From positions 1 to 64,000 of the forward strand of contig JACKQL020000056.1 of the NCBI GenBank assembly GCA_018296165.2: 64,000 bases of DNA, written 5' to 3'. Position numbers and translations under genes: made by a program. Every line of letters begins with the position of its first letter. The stretch's first letter is position 1. Shown piece by piece: positions 31,590 to 42,880 of this stretch. The notes under the pieces were generated by a model. The model was given only the letters and a program-made list of their open reading frames with translations. It was not told where the DNA came from and did no database searches. The DNA is from Termitomyces sp. T153. Lineage: Eukaryota > Basidiomycota > Agaricomycetes > Agaricales > Lyophyllaceae.

Positions 31590-32530
31590 ACTAGCCCTGT
31601 TGGTTCAACGGATGATCCGCTTCCCTCCGGTTGTGATATTGATTGCCGGCTCCGGATTTCCCAACACCGACATCGACCTCCCCATTGGTTCATTGTTTTC
31701 CCCCCTCCCATCTAGTTCCATGTAGCAATGCGGCCTTTTTTGCTAGTCTTTGCCGCAAACCTTGATTACTTTATCCTTTATTTTTGTCTGCACACAGAAA
31801 GCCACCCTCAGTCGAGCAACACATTGACTGAGGGTGAGCCAAATTTATCCACACTTACTTACGTCTAACTAATTACATCTGTAGACTTAACTAGTGTTAT
31901 CGTCTACAGGTAATATACTTAGTCGAACAACACATTGACTGAGGACTTGATTAGTGTCATCGTCTACATGCATTAGTAGTCTTTTGTTTCAAATCCACTC
32001 GTTGGGTTTTTGAAAAGAGAATCCATGGAATTTCCCCGGCTTATGACACTGCCATGATGGCAGGTGATTCTTGATTAGAGGTTTAGGCCCATTCCGATGA
32101 TAGCACAAGTAGGCTTTCAATAAACCTCACACATCAATACCATGAAGATACCGGAAGCTCAGCCCAGCTGGCTTCAGGCCTCGAACCCAGCCTAGCACAA
32201 TCACGAAGTGTCACTCAATCATGGTATTGCATATACTGAACATGTACTGCATGTTTTCAGAGGTTGTTTCTGTACCTTGTGGCTCAATATCTTGATGACT
32301 GACTTTTGTTCTACAATGATTAGACTTGATGCAAAATCTGGGAGGAAGAATGGTAAACACAAATTAGTTTATGGATGCCACCGATATCTGCAGTCTCATA
32401 CATAGGTGTTCAAATTCTTGAGAATGCTTTTGTTTATCAACTTCAAAATATCCCTTAGGCCACTTTCATTTGCCAAACCAGGGCATTTGCATGGCTGCTA
32501 CCAACAACATTTCTCTACCGTTGCTTTATT
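31590..32530. other. Left part of gene island 2, no gene recognised
   Basis: CG-rich sequence starts abruptly near 31590. A diverged direct repeat of about 108 bp is visible: agtcgagcaacacattgac (about 31811) against agtcgaacaacacattgac (about 31920), and 'gttatcgtctaca' against 'gtcatcgtctaca'. No protein family is recognised. Confidence 0.4.
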
Positions 32531-32544
32531 GTCTTCCTTGCACA

Positions 32545-32812
32545 CTTCAGCTTACTCGAACAGGCATCGAACTAATTCGAGCAGATGCTGAGCACTCCAA
32601 GGCTATGGAATTATTCCAGAAGAGGGCATAGACTGTACAACATGAGCCTGAGGAAGGTTGGAAAGATTTTATACGAGAGGTGCGACTGATTTCTAAGAAT
32701 ACATGATTTATTTGACTTTGCTGTTTTCTTCGTACAGTACGTCCGACGGTTTGTTGGCGCCCCAACAGCTGAAAATCTGATAGTACGGTTTTTCGATGGT
32801 AGAGCCTAAATT
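32545..32812 (+). pseudogene. Unrecognised two-exon fragment
   Basis: A frame from about 32545 reads LTRTGIELIRADAEHSKAME and, after a TAG at 32629, HEPEEGWKDFIRE. A GTGCGA...CAG intron-like gap leads to YVRRFVGAPTAENLIVRFF and a stop near 32812. The charged, helical composition and a plausible intron suggest an old gene remnant. Family unknown. Confidence 0.35.
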
Positions 32813-32912
32813 CAAGGTAATTGACCATACATATTAATGGTAATGTACTGGTCGAGCAATCTACTCATGACACAAGTGAATAACTTTACACACGTCGGAC
32901 AATCCGCAATGT

Positions 32913-34091
32913 TCACAAACTCTTTGTCTCTACAGATGATCTGGCTTCTGGAATGGGACCACTGGCGAATTCTTCCTCCGAAACAATATACACCCATTCC
33001 TTGATAAATCTCTCCCTTCGCTTTCTAACTCGTCTTCGGTGTTTCGTACCCAAGAAGAGGCGTATTACTTCTTCATCAAGACACGTCTCGCCTTTCATTG
33101 CATGATGCAGGGCATGCTCGAACGGTGCCCTGTCTGCGCGGTACGAAATCATCACATCCAGATTGTCCTGTGAACTGGGCGATGCCGGATGGGTATAGAA
33201 GACTGACTTTTGAGGTGTTGGCTGAGACCACTGAAACGAGAGCTGAACAGTTTTCGACAGCGGGCGACGATACGTATTATGGGCCTTTATATACTGAGAT
33301 ACAATACTCAAACGGCGAAGTTGGTGGGCAACGTTCCAAATGACAAAAACTGGATGCACAGAAGAGGTGATAGTCGGGAAGGTGGAGATCGGATGATGAT
33401 ATTCTTCGACTGTGGCGGTTCTTTCAACATTTACATAGCGACGTATTGATGATTTATTATCAATAGAAAGCAGAGTATAATCGTAGGTAGGCTTCTGTTG
33501 AAGGATTCATCCTGATACAAATCAACCAAAATGGCTTTACTCACATTCAGCAGATCAAGGACAGGTTTCTCCGGGTTTTCTCTGAGAAGTTCTAATATTT
33601 CCCGCTGTGGTAGGAGAATCCATGAACCATTTGTGAACGAGTCGCAAAGTTCGTCGCTCACTATCACTAGTTAGGAACATGTTTGTGCGGTCGGTCAACT
33701 AGCTTACACGTTAAGATGTTCAGTTTAGAGTTGACATTAATACTTCCCCATGGTAGACCAAGAGCATATTCCAATCTTGACAGCTACAGAATTAGCTATA
33801 AGAATGGATATCGCTATCAGAATGGATATCAGAGAGTTGACGCACTGTATGATGATTGGTCAGTTGCGGGAGAAGGTAAATGGCTCTGACATGTTCTGTT
33901 GAGTGAGATACAACGCAAGGCCCGGTAGCAATTGGGGTTGTGATATGCAAATCTTTACGCGGCTCCAGCAGTTCAGCGCTACTGGAAGGGGCTCTGGTAA
34001 AATCAGAGTAATGAGCTATCGAATCTCCGGAGTCTTCAGATGTATCCCAATCATAACCTGAATAGACTCGAGGCACCTTGCGACGAAGCAT
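32913..34091 (-). CDS. HNH-like nuclease-fold protein, four exons, 341 aa
   Basis: Exons (in reading order) 34091-33846, 33783-33708, 33666-33545 and 33494-32913 join in frame to 342 codons with stop. Introns are 62, 41 and 50 nt with GT-AG ends. Exon 2 is 76 nt, the same length as exon 2 of the gene at 4849-6065, and introns fall at matching positions. Motifs align: CVVSHSTEHVRAIYLLPQ against CVITRNS...NAHVVAKATD; EYALGLPWGSINVNSKLNIL against EYAWGM...NSRYNIV; and SVHPVFVIWN against TVRPYFAVCN. The family His of the first motif is Arg here, and the last His is missing, so catalysis is unlikely. A basic tail (RRRVRKRRERF) follows. The start is the first in-frame ATG; the leader would lie in the region shared with the adjacent divergent HNH copy. 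Confidence 0.75.
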
Positions 34092-34689
34092 TCTGGACGA
34101 GGATGTTCGGTTGTTGACGGACCTTGCCAGAAAAGTATGTACCAGTACCAAATCAAATCAATGCATTGATGATTATATAATCAATGTTTGATTGTTCCTC
34201 CCATTGTCATCCTCGTCAGGAAGCGCTTGGCCACTTGCAAATTCACCGAATTACGAATAATATGCAAGTTTTTTCGGTAACGCTTTCTTGTGGCCACATG
34301 TTCACGATATCAGTATGTTCAGGCACCTTCCGGGTCTCATGATGCCTTCAATTGTGGCGAGATAGCTTGCTCCATCTACACTTTCCTGTTTAGAATCGTC
34401 TCTCTGTTTCAAATTGTCTAGAAATGGCATGTTCGCCTTGGTACTATAGTATGATTAGCCCCTGCTCGTCATCGGTTATAAGCTTATACACCGTCATGGT
34501 CAGAATCAAGGCCCAAACTATCCCCTGACCTGTGGTCATGTACCACGAGGGCACAGGGACAGATAGTAAACCGTCAACTGTAGCTCCAAAATTTCGCAAG
34601 TCAAGGAAAAATGGATCAGGATCGTATATGTATATGTATACTCGCTGAAACATGAAATCTACATCTCGTCTCTGCTCTCAGATCCCCTA
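34092..34689. promoter_or_regulatory. Divergent intergenic region between two HNH-like genes
   Basis: Separates the minus-strand gene (start 34091) from the plus-strand copy (start 34690) and aligns with 4289-4848 upstream of the intact copy. A TATA-like run at about 34625-34641 lies 50-65 bp before the plus-strand ATG. It probably held promoters for both directions. Confidence 0.5.
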
Positions 34690-35208
34690 ATGATCAGACC
34701 ACTCCACATCTCTACCACTCGCAGTCGCAGTCAAATTGCCGGAGGAGATTCCAGTACTGACAACAGCCCGTTGACCAGTCTGACGGACTCTAGTGACTCT
34801 CCCCTCGTTCCACGTCGCCTCTTTTCAGGACAAGGGAATGCTTCATCAGTAAAAGATGCGGATGACGATGCGTATCGCGATGGTTTGAACAGTGAAGTTA
34901 GTATTGGCGAAGACGAAACACCTTATAAAAGGGGTACCCGAGGGGGTATAAAGGGTTTGGAAAAACGTGTAAATAACCTTTTCAAGGATACTCAAATTGG
35001 TCGTCGTTGCTGTCGAAAATGCCCACGTCGTTGCCAAAAAAACTGATCCCATAGTTGTATGTATTTGCCACTCTCGCGACTTGTATCCGTCGTTGACTCT
35101 TTGACTCTAGCTCTGTGCTTTGGAATATGTGTGGGGAATGGATTATATGACGTTCAACATCAACTCCCGATATAATATTGTTAGGTGTAAGTTGTTCAAC
35201 TTTGTACC
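34690..35208 (+). pseudogene. Truncated copy of the HNH-like gene at 4849-6065
   Basis: Exon 1 aligns through GRRC. A 29-bp deletion at about 35010, relative to the intact copy, then shifts the frame just before the NAHVVAK motif. Intron 1 (GTATGT...TAG, about 35056-35110) and the 76-nt exon 2 (35111-35186, EYVWGMDYMTFNINSRYNIV) are recognisable. Homology ends about 22 bases into intron 2. Exons 3 and 4 are gone. Confidence 0.85.
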
Positions 35209-35382
35209 GTTGGGTATGGGCCGTTGCGGCGCATGGCAAGTCCGAGGTCTAATTGGGAAAATACAATATATTCAGTCCAAACGTACATATATAGCCAATG
35301 TAGCTATCTTAGTTCTAAATATAGACATATCTAATGGTCCGTTATATTTGATCATTTGGTGTCCTGTCAGTCCATCATGGTA

Positions 35383-35685
35383 CTATACATCATTGTTCTT
35401 ATCTATATACCTGCTTGTGAAGTGGTTATCACTGTAACACACCACACCCTTTAACTTATACACATACACATATGTTTTCAATGTGCCAACAGCAGATATA
35501 CATATGCTATCATTGATATGAACATTGACAGATGATACATCAAAATACAGCAAAGGTGGTGCATGCAAGAATTGGAAGACCCTTATAAGATTCTTTCCAC
35601 AAGACTGACATGGAGAATCTGTATGTAACCTGAGATTTTCTAAATGATCACTAATTGAACCTCTTTCAGTCAACAATATTATCAT
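35383..35685 (-). pseudogene. Ubiquitin-hydrolase-like fragment of a transposon-associated protein
   Basis: The minus strand reads SPCQSCGKNLIRVFQFLHAP, PLLYFDVSSVNVHIND, and YKLKGVVCYSDNHFTSRYI. This resembles the C-terminal half of a UCH/USP-like domain, with the His of NHFTSR at the catalytic position, as seen on multicopy basidiomycete transposon proteins. The Cys half and any transposase are absent. The assignment is from pattern memory. Confidence 0.4.
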
Positions 35686-35812
35686 ACATGATTTTGACCA
35701 TGCTCTGTGCTGGCTTCCCCTGTGACATTCAGAGCATATAGTAAGATTGACTGTTCACACTGAATAGGTGCATAAGTTCAATCTCATGCCATACTGAGCA
35801 CATGAGAAGATT

Positions 35813-35825
35813 ACACAATCAGTTG
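35813..35825. repeat. Left target-site duplication of the LINE
   Basis: acacaatcagttg, identical to 42068-42080 after the LINE tail. Confidence 0.9.
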
Positions 35826-35990
35826 GGATGCTCTTTGATCTCTTACCACCATCTGACCATTGTGGGAGCTTGAGTCTGCTGGCTTGGGGAAACACAGGAC
35901 AGAGGGGAAAAAAGATTAAAAAGTAGAATAACTGCACTCTAAAACACTGTTTGCACTACCTAAGACTACTGTATCAAAACACCAGACCGA

Positions 35991-37794
35991 ATGTCAATGG
36001 CTAGCAGGGGAACCATGGCAAAAAATGGAGGCCAGACAGAGCATAGAGCCACCAGCATGATGCCAGGTGTAATCACACAAGGAAGCACAAACAGGGACCA
36101 GACACCAAAAGTACAAACAGTAGATGAAGCAAGGATGTAGCTCCTAGAAAATGGGGCCCTGGCAGAGGCTGATGACCCCATTGACATTGACACTCTGAAA
36201 GCAACCCTGCTCATGTTAACTGTGAGGAAAGATATGCCAAGCAAAGTCAAAGATGGAATCAGAGCCATGATGCTGGGGATGGATGGGCTGGAGACAGGGG
36301 AGGTGGGGAAGGGAGTGATGGAGACAGTGGGGAAGGTGATGGAGGAGTACAGAGAAGTGTTGGAGTGCCTAGTGGAAGCAACAGTCAGAATGGTTAAGGG
36401 GATGGCAGAACAGGCCAGAGAGATGGTGGAGAAAGTGGGAAGGGTGGAGGATGGCCAAGTAAGTGGGGCAAAGGAGAGAAGCAGGGGTGGGGGCAACATG
36501 CAAACAAGGTCAACTATGGACTATGTGCAGGCAGCATGAAGAGTGGAGCAGGAGGACATGATTTAGAGAGTAAGGGACAAGACAAAGCAGCTGATGATTG
36601 ACAATGAAGAGGGCAGCGAGAGGTGGAAGAGCCTGACTAAGAAAGAGTTAGTTGAGAAAGTGAAGATTGTAAAGGAGATGATGGGCATACAAGGCTTGGA
36701 TGGGCCAAAGGCAGAGTTTGTGATGGTGAGGAAGCTGAGGAATGGGGGAATCCTGTACAAACTAAATTCCATAGAGGCAGCAGAGTGGCTTGCCAAACAG
36801 GACATCAGAAAGGTCTTCCTTGACAAGTTTGGAGCAGGTGCAAAGGTTAAGGACAGGGTATACAACATCTTTCTGGAATTTGTGCCGGTCAGCCTGGGGG
36901 ACACACCCACAGAAGGGCTAGGGCTGGTGGAGAGCACAAACAGCCTACAATTAAGCAAGCTGGTAACAGCAAGATGGGTGAGAGCCCCACAAACCTGATG
37001 CAAGAACCAGAAGGTGGCTCACCTTATTCTGTCCTGCATGATGGACAAGGGGGCAAACAGCATCATAAGGAATGGTATAGTAGTAGAAGGGAAATGGGTC
37101 TTGGTAAGGAGACTTGACCACAAGCCAAGGAGATGCCTCAAATGCCAAAGGTATGGCAAAGGACATATTGTGCTCAAATGCAAACAGGTCAGGGTCACAT
37201 GCAGCATATGCACTGGGGAACACAGGATGAGGGAATGCAAGGAAACTGACCTGGCCAAATTCAAGTGCATCAACTGCAAGGTGAGGGGCATACAGCATGA
37301 CCATCTGTCATCCTTAAGAGCATACCCAGCCTTTGTTGAGGCAAAAAAACAGGCTTGCAGACAGGGCACCCAAGATGAAATATAAGTACTACCCTACTAA
37401 CCAGCAGTGGACATGGGTGCGCATTGATGATGGCAGAGTGATGATGATCAACCAAATGGCTAGGAGGTTCCAACCAACAGGTGGAAGATACTCCACTCAG
37501 CAGCACAATGGGCAGGGGAGGCTAGCCAGGGGTGGGAGAGGCCAAGGTGGGGGCATGGGTAAGCAGACCAAGCAGACGGTTAGGGAGCTGGCAGGTAGGG
37601 CCCCAGGGAGCACCCAAATAACACTAGATGAATTTAGGTGGACTGACAGCATACCAGGCAGCCAGACAAATGATGGCACAATGGAGGGAGAACAGGAGGG
37701 AGCATGGAGTGAGCAGCAGGTCAACAACCTGGTTAGTTTGCTGGAGGCAATGATGGCAAAAGCACAACAGCTCTCACCAAAACCCTTCCAATGA
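35991..37794 (+). pseudogene. LINE ORF1 (gag-like, three zinc knuckles), broken
   Basis: One phase stays open from the ATG at 35991 to 37385 except for four stops (about 36138, 36537, 36564, 36996). A helical N-terminus (KVMEEYREVLECLVEA) and an RRM-like middle (YNIFLEFVPVSLGD) precede the knuckles at about 37130-37290: CLKCQRYGKGHIVLKC (one residue long), CSICTGEHRMREC and CINCKVRGIQHDHL. A frameshift near 37350-37380 moves the rest to another phase, which runs to 37794 with a Gly/Gln-rich tail (GGRGQGGGMGKQ). ORF1 proteins bind the element RNA. Confidence 0.85.
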
Positions 37795-37795
37795 A

Positions 37796-40700
37796 TGGGA
37801 CAATGGCAGGAGCACACATGGACCAGAGGGTGTAGAGTCTGGCAATATGGCAACAGAATATGGATAAATTGCTCACAGCGCAACATGCAATGCTGAACAC
37901 CATGAGCCCAATGACTGACATAATCTGCATATAAGAACCTTACTTTGACTTTAACAAAAAATCTCGAGTGATGCAAATATGGTGGCCAGTCTATCTGAGA
38001 AGGCATGACAAAGACAATGTGGGCCAGATAAGGGCAGTGACACTGGTGAGCAGGAAGATAGTGACAGACAGCTGGTTGAGGCTGAATGTGAAAAGCACAG
38101 ACATAGTAGTGATTAGCCTGGAAATAGCAGAGAGAACAGTATGCATTTTCAATATATACAATAATGGGGAGCACTTGAGGAGTATGCAAGCCATCAACTT
38201 CTTTCTAAGAAGTGTGGAGGGCAGGAGGACAAGAGGCAGAAACATTGTTGACATTTGGGTGAGGGACTTTAACAGGCATCACTTGATGTGGGACCACCTG
38301 CACAATTTGCACCTCTTCATGAGGGCAAACCTGGATGCAGTGCTCATAGCCACAGCCATGAGACATGGAGTGAGCATGGCTCTCTGGCCTCATGTAGTAA
38401 CTTTGCAGGCAAAGAACATAAGGAACCTGATGGGACCTGACAACATTTTTATTACTGATACTTTTTACAAGAATGTCACACAGTGCAAAATGCTATATAG
38501 CGACCAACTACCCAAAGCAGACAATTTCCCAATTGTGATGAGGTGTGAGGAGAGACTGGGGAGGAACTACAAAGAGGTCAACTGGGCAGATTTTGAAGAG
38601 GAGTTGGGGAGGAATCTGGAAGGGGTTAGGAAAGGGAGGATACAGTTTAAGGAGGAGGTGGAAACAAGGCTAGATGCAGTGATGGGAGCATTGGAAAAGA
38701 TAGTGGAAGCAAAGGTGCTGGTGAGAAGAAAAATGACAAGAATGAAGAGGTAGTGGACAAAGGAGCTGACAGAGTTGAAGATGAAGGCATGCACAGTGGG
38801 GTGGGAGTCATACAGAGTGGTGAGGATAGAGGGACATCAGGCACATGAGACATTTTGTCAAGTGAGGAACACATACAGCCAAGCTCTAAAGAGTGTGAAG
38901 AAATGCCATTGGGAGGAGTGGTTGGAGAACATTGATGCCAAGTCAATATAGGACACAAAAGCCTTTGTTACAGTGCTACCAGCAGACAGGGGGAGAATGA
39001 GGATGCTGGCTCTCATGCAAAAAACAGATGAGGGGGCAGAGGAGGTGGAGAACAACCAAGGCAATGCTGAACTGCGTCACAAGGCCTTCTTCTACAATGA
39101 CCTGAGACCCATGACCATGGAGGGCACCAATATACCATGGAACTGGCTTTTTGGTGGATGCCCATCACCAACAGAGAGATATACAATGTGGTGGACAAGC
39201 TCAAACTATTCAAAGCACCAGGGCTGAATGGCATACCAAACATTGTGTTAAAGAAGACAAAGTTCACATTGGTCCCATACTTGGGCCCAATATTTAGAGG
39301 CATGTTCACACATGAGATCTATCTGGAACAATAGAAAGTTTTTAAGACAGTGGTGCTGCAAAAACCAGAAAAGGACAATTACAGCAATCTAAACCCGTAT
39401 AGGCTGATAGTGTTGCTCGACATGGTGGCAAAGGTCCTCTCAGCATGTGTTAAGGGGAAGTTAGCGTATCACACAGAAAAGGCACAGCTACTACTGAAAT
39501 ACCAGTTTGGAGGTCACCCAGGGAGGACAACAACAGACTCACTGCATGTCCTGACATCTTTCATCAAGGACTTGTGGAGGAAGGGGAAAGAGGTAGTAGC
39601 AGTCTTCATGGATGTAAAAGGCACATTTTTAAACATGGTGCTGAGGGTGCTGGTGACTGACATGAGAGCAAGGGACATCCCTGAAGAGGTGGTGGGGTGG
39701 TTTGAGAGAAAGCTAGAGGGAAGGAAGATGGTCATATCCTTTGATGACTACAACTCATGCCAAATACCAGTGAACAGTGGCCTGGACCAAGGATGCAACA
39801 TATTGGGTATTTGTTACAACTTCTACAACACAGGACAGATTGAAGGGGCAAGGGAGCAGAATAGGGAGTTGGCAGGCTCTTTTGCAGATGATGCATATGT
39901 GGCAGCAGAGGGCAACAATTTGGAGGAAGCAGCAAGGAAGGTGGAAGAGATGATGTGATGAGCAGGGGGGGCATGTGAGTGGGTGGAGAAACATCATTCA
40001 TTATATGAAGTCAAGAAGTTTGTGGGCATAGGGTTTACAAGGTGGCAGGAGAAGGACATGGGGGTGGGGGGAAGAATGGGGCCAGTGAAGTGACTGTCTG
40101 TGAAGGTCAATGGAACATTGATCAAGATGGAGCCTGCTCACAAGTTCCTGGGTGTCATCTTGGACCAAGAACTCTGCTTCAAGAAATACATGGCATATGC
40201 ACATGAGAAAGGGATGGCAGTGGTGGCACAGTTGAGACAATTGGTGAAGACCAATGGAGGAGTACACAGACCAATGGCCAGATGCCTCTACAAGGCAGTG
40301 GTGGCACCCAACATGTTGTATGCAGCAGATGTCTAGTGCACACCAGATGTAGAGGTAAAGGGAAAGACAGTGGCAAGAGCAAGGAGGTTCATGAAGAGGC
40401 TCAGCAGGGTACAACAGGCAAGTGCACTGCAGGTCACAGGTGCCCTGAGGACAACACCAGATGACCTACTAGAAGTGCATGTGGGACTCACACTGATGAA
40501 CCTAAGGATAACAAAGATATGTGTACAGGCAGCAGCAAGGACCTCTCTACTGGGTTCACACCCACTATGCAGACCAGCAGAGAAGGCTGCCCAATTTGTG
40601 CAGAGGCACTGGGCACCCCTACACTACATCCTGAAAGCATGGGGGAAGTCACTGGGCAAAATGGAGGTCATTGAGGTGGTCAGGCATCTGCTAGATTGGA

Positions 40701-41790
40701 AATGCCCAGTCAGAGTAGTAGTTGGTGAGATAGCAGAGGAGGTGGTGGAGAGAGAACAAAACAACAAGGCAGACATAAGGATATACATGGATGGGTCAGG
40801 CTACAAAGGGATGGTAGGGGCAGTAGTGGTACTTTACAGAGGGATGGAGAAGGAGAAAGTGCTGAGGAAGCAACTTGGATCAGAGGAGGACCACATGGTG
40901 TATAAGGGTGAGAGTGTAGAACAGGTCCTGGGTTTTGAGTTGCTGAGGGGGGAAATGAGGAGACAGAGAAAGGTCAGGACAGTGACAATGGGGACAGATA
41001 ACCAGGTGGGATTGAGGGCATTAGAAGTGAGAGAAAGTGGGATAGCAAGGTATATCATGGATGAGGTGCTGGAGGGCATCCACAAGGTCAAGGTGGTCAA
41101 CTCAGGCATGGACATTACAGTGTGCTGGACACCAGGACACATAGGCATACCAGGCAATGAAAAGGCAGACAAAGAGGTGAAATGCACAGTGGAGGGCAAG
41201 GAGACTGAGCTGAGAGGTCTGCATTTCCTCAGAAAGCCTTTAAAAATGTCAAAGGCCACAGTGCTGGCCACCTACAAGAAGCAATAGAAGATGAATGCAG
41301 AGAAGAGGATCCATAAATCACACAGATCTGACAGGTCAAGGACTGTTGACCCAGAGCACTAAACATGGCAGACATCATCACAACACTTGCCAGCCTGCTG
41401 AGATGTCACCCATCAATCCTAGTACAGCTGTGCACAGGACACTGCCTGCTAAATTGCTACTTGCACTAGTTCCAAAAGACAGAGACACCCACCTGCCCAG
41501 CATGTCACTGAGTGGACAAAATAGTTGAGCACTACCTGCTCCACTGCAGCCCCTTTGAAAGAGAACACTGTGTGCTAGCCAGAGCAGTAGACCTAGGGAC
41601 AGAGGCTTTGAGCAAGCTCCTGAGCAATGCCAAGTCAACAAAGGCCCTATTCCAGTACATCAACAGCACGAGATGCTTCAAAAGGACCCACAGAGATCTC
41701 TCCATCATAGAAGCCATGATGATCAAAGAGCAGGGGAGGAAGGAGGAAAAGAAAGCAAAGAAGCAGAACAAAGGCACAGGGAGAAGGTAG
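37796..41790 (+). pseudogene. LINE ORF2: endonuclease, RT, RNase H, zinc knuckle, broken
   Basis: The endonuclease starts near 37850 (LLTAQHAMLNTM; a stop replaces Gln before EPYFDF) and shows RDFNRHHLMWDH, where the family has GDFN. RT spans about 39170-39960: KLFKAPGLNGIPN, QFGGHPGRTTTDSLH, FMDVKGTFLNM, GLDQGCNILG and the catalytic SFADDAYVA. The RT tail (ELCFKKYMAYAHEKGMAVV) is followed by RNase H at 40770-41190 (IYMDGSGYKGMVGAVV; CWTPGHIGIPGNEKADKE) and a C-terminal zinc-like EHYLLHCSPFEREH. Frame changes and stops are spread through it, for example at 38751, 39333 and 39957. Confidence 0.9.
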
Positions 41791-42051
41791 AAGGCAGGAG
41801 GATGGAAGATGGAGGATGGGAACCAACCAGAAGACTGTTTGTGAATACACAATCACTCACCTCTTTTCAACTCTATAGTACACCTGCCAATAATGGCATA
41901 ATACAGCCAACAGCTCAACTTTTGGGTGCAAAAAGCCCCAGTGCAAGCTGAGGCCACTAATATAGGGACTACATCACAACAGCGGGGCTATGTAGAGTCT
42001 TAGATAGAAGTAGAACCCAACATAGGGTGCAGCCCCAGTGGGTATAGGAGT

Positions 42052-42080
42052 AATCAATCAATCAATCACACAATCAGTTG
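42052..42080 (+). repeat. LINE AATC tail and right target-site duplication
   Basis: Four AATC units (42052-42067) are followed by acacaatcagttg (42068-42080). The short tetranucleotide tail replaces a poly(A). Confidence 0.88.
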
Positions 42081-42590
42081 TTGGAGCAAAGATCATTACA
42101 CAACATATATATTTGATCTATCATGGCATATGTGGATGCAATCTCCACTTCCATTTAGCATAGATAGACATCAAAATATCAATATAGTAATATTGACTAT
42201 GAATAGGAGAGTCATAAAAGTTCAATCACATGCCTATGATTAGCACATGAGAATATTATGCAATTAGATGTTGGAACAAAATTGTTCCACAACATAGATA
42301 CAGATTGACAAAAGCCATACAGATGATAAGATAGACCTTGAATCCAGCTATACCCTCCAAATTGCAATTCAGTGAACATATATAGTGCAATAGATAGAAG
42401 AACATTAAGTCATGTCAAAAAATGCAAATATAAAATATATAAAAAGAAAAGATATAAAAAACAAAAAGAAGAAAAGAATAAAATGAAATAAATTAAAACC
42501 AAAAAAAATAAATTAAAACCAAAAAAATAAATTTAAAAAAAAAAGAAGAAGAAGAAAAGAAAAAAAGAAAAAGCATAAAAAGAGGGAAAA
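42081..42590. other. LINE target unit, second copy, and A-rich sequence
   Basis: 42190-42290 repeats the LINE's target sequence (35745-35825 plus 42081-42110), sharing 'agcacatgagaa' and 'gttggaacaaa'. 42420-42590 is A-rich low-complexity sequence. No gene is seen. Confidence 0.6.
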
Positions 42591-42592
42591 CA

Positions 42593-42775
42593 AGGCTGAA
42601 AGGGAGCAAAAAGTGCAGGCAACAACATTAGCTGGAAAAGATAGCTGGAAAGGAGCAAAAAGTGCAGACAGCAATATTAGCCAGAAAAGATAGCCGGAAG
42701 GGAGCAAAAAGTGCAGACAGCAACATTTGCCACAAAAGATAGCTGGAAGGGAGCAAAAAGTGTGGACAAGTGGGT
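42593..42775 (+). repeat. 49-bp tandem repeat, about 3.6 units
   Basis: Units share gggagcaaaaagtgcagaca and end in 'aaaagata'. They lie before the purine tract and LTR at 42881, so they may be the 3' untranslated part of that element. Confidence 0.85.
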
Positions 42776-42880
42776 AGCAGGTAGATATCATGTGGTATAT
42801 CAATCATGTGGGAACAAAAATTGCAGACATTTTTCAGCACATAATCAAGTAGAAAAACCTCAATGCTTGAGGAGGGGTGA

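Larger units (their letters stand above)
35826..42067 (+). mobile_element. Full-length Tad-like LINE retrotransposon, decayed
   Basis: 6.24 kb bounded by a 13-bp direct repeat. It has a 5' leader, ORF1 with zinc knuckles, ORF2 with endonuclease, RT and RNase H, and a 3' tail of four AATC units (42052-42067). This order, with RNase H in ORF2, fits the fungal Tad clade. The flanks rejoin to give a unit that is tandemly repeated at 42190-42300, which supports the insertion reading. Confidence 0.92.

Noticed and set aside
31590..31680. Possible tRNA gene (gttggttcaacggatg)
   Set aside because: No cloverleaf or paired acceptor stem could be formed on either strand.
35966..37369. Long minus-strand frames across the LINE ORF1
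   Set aside because: Antisense shadows; the plus strand has knuckles and a single phase over 1.4 kb.
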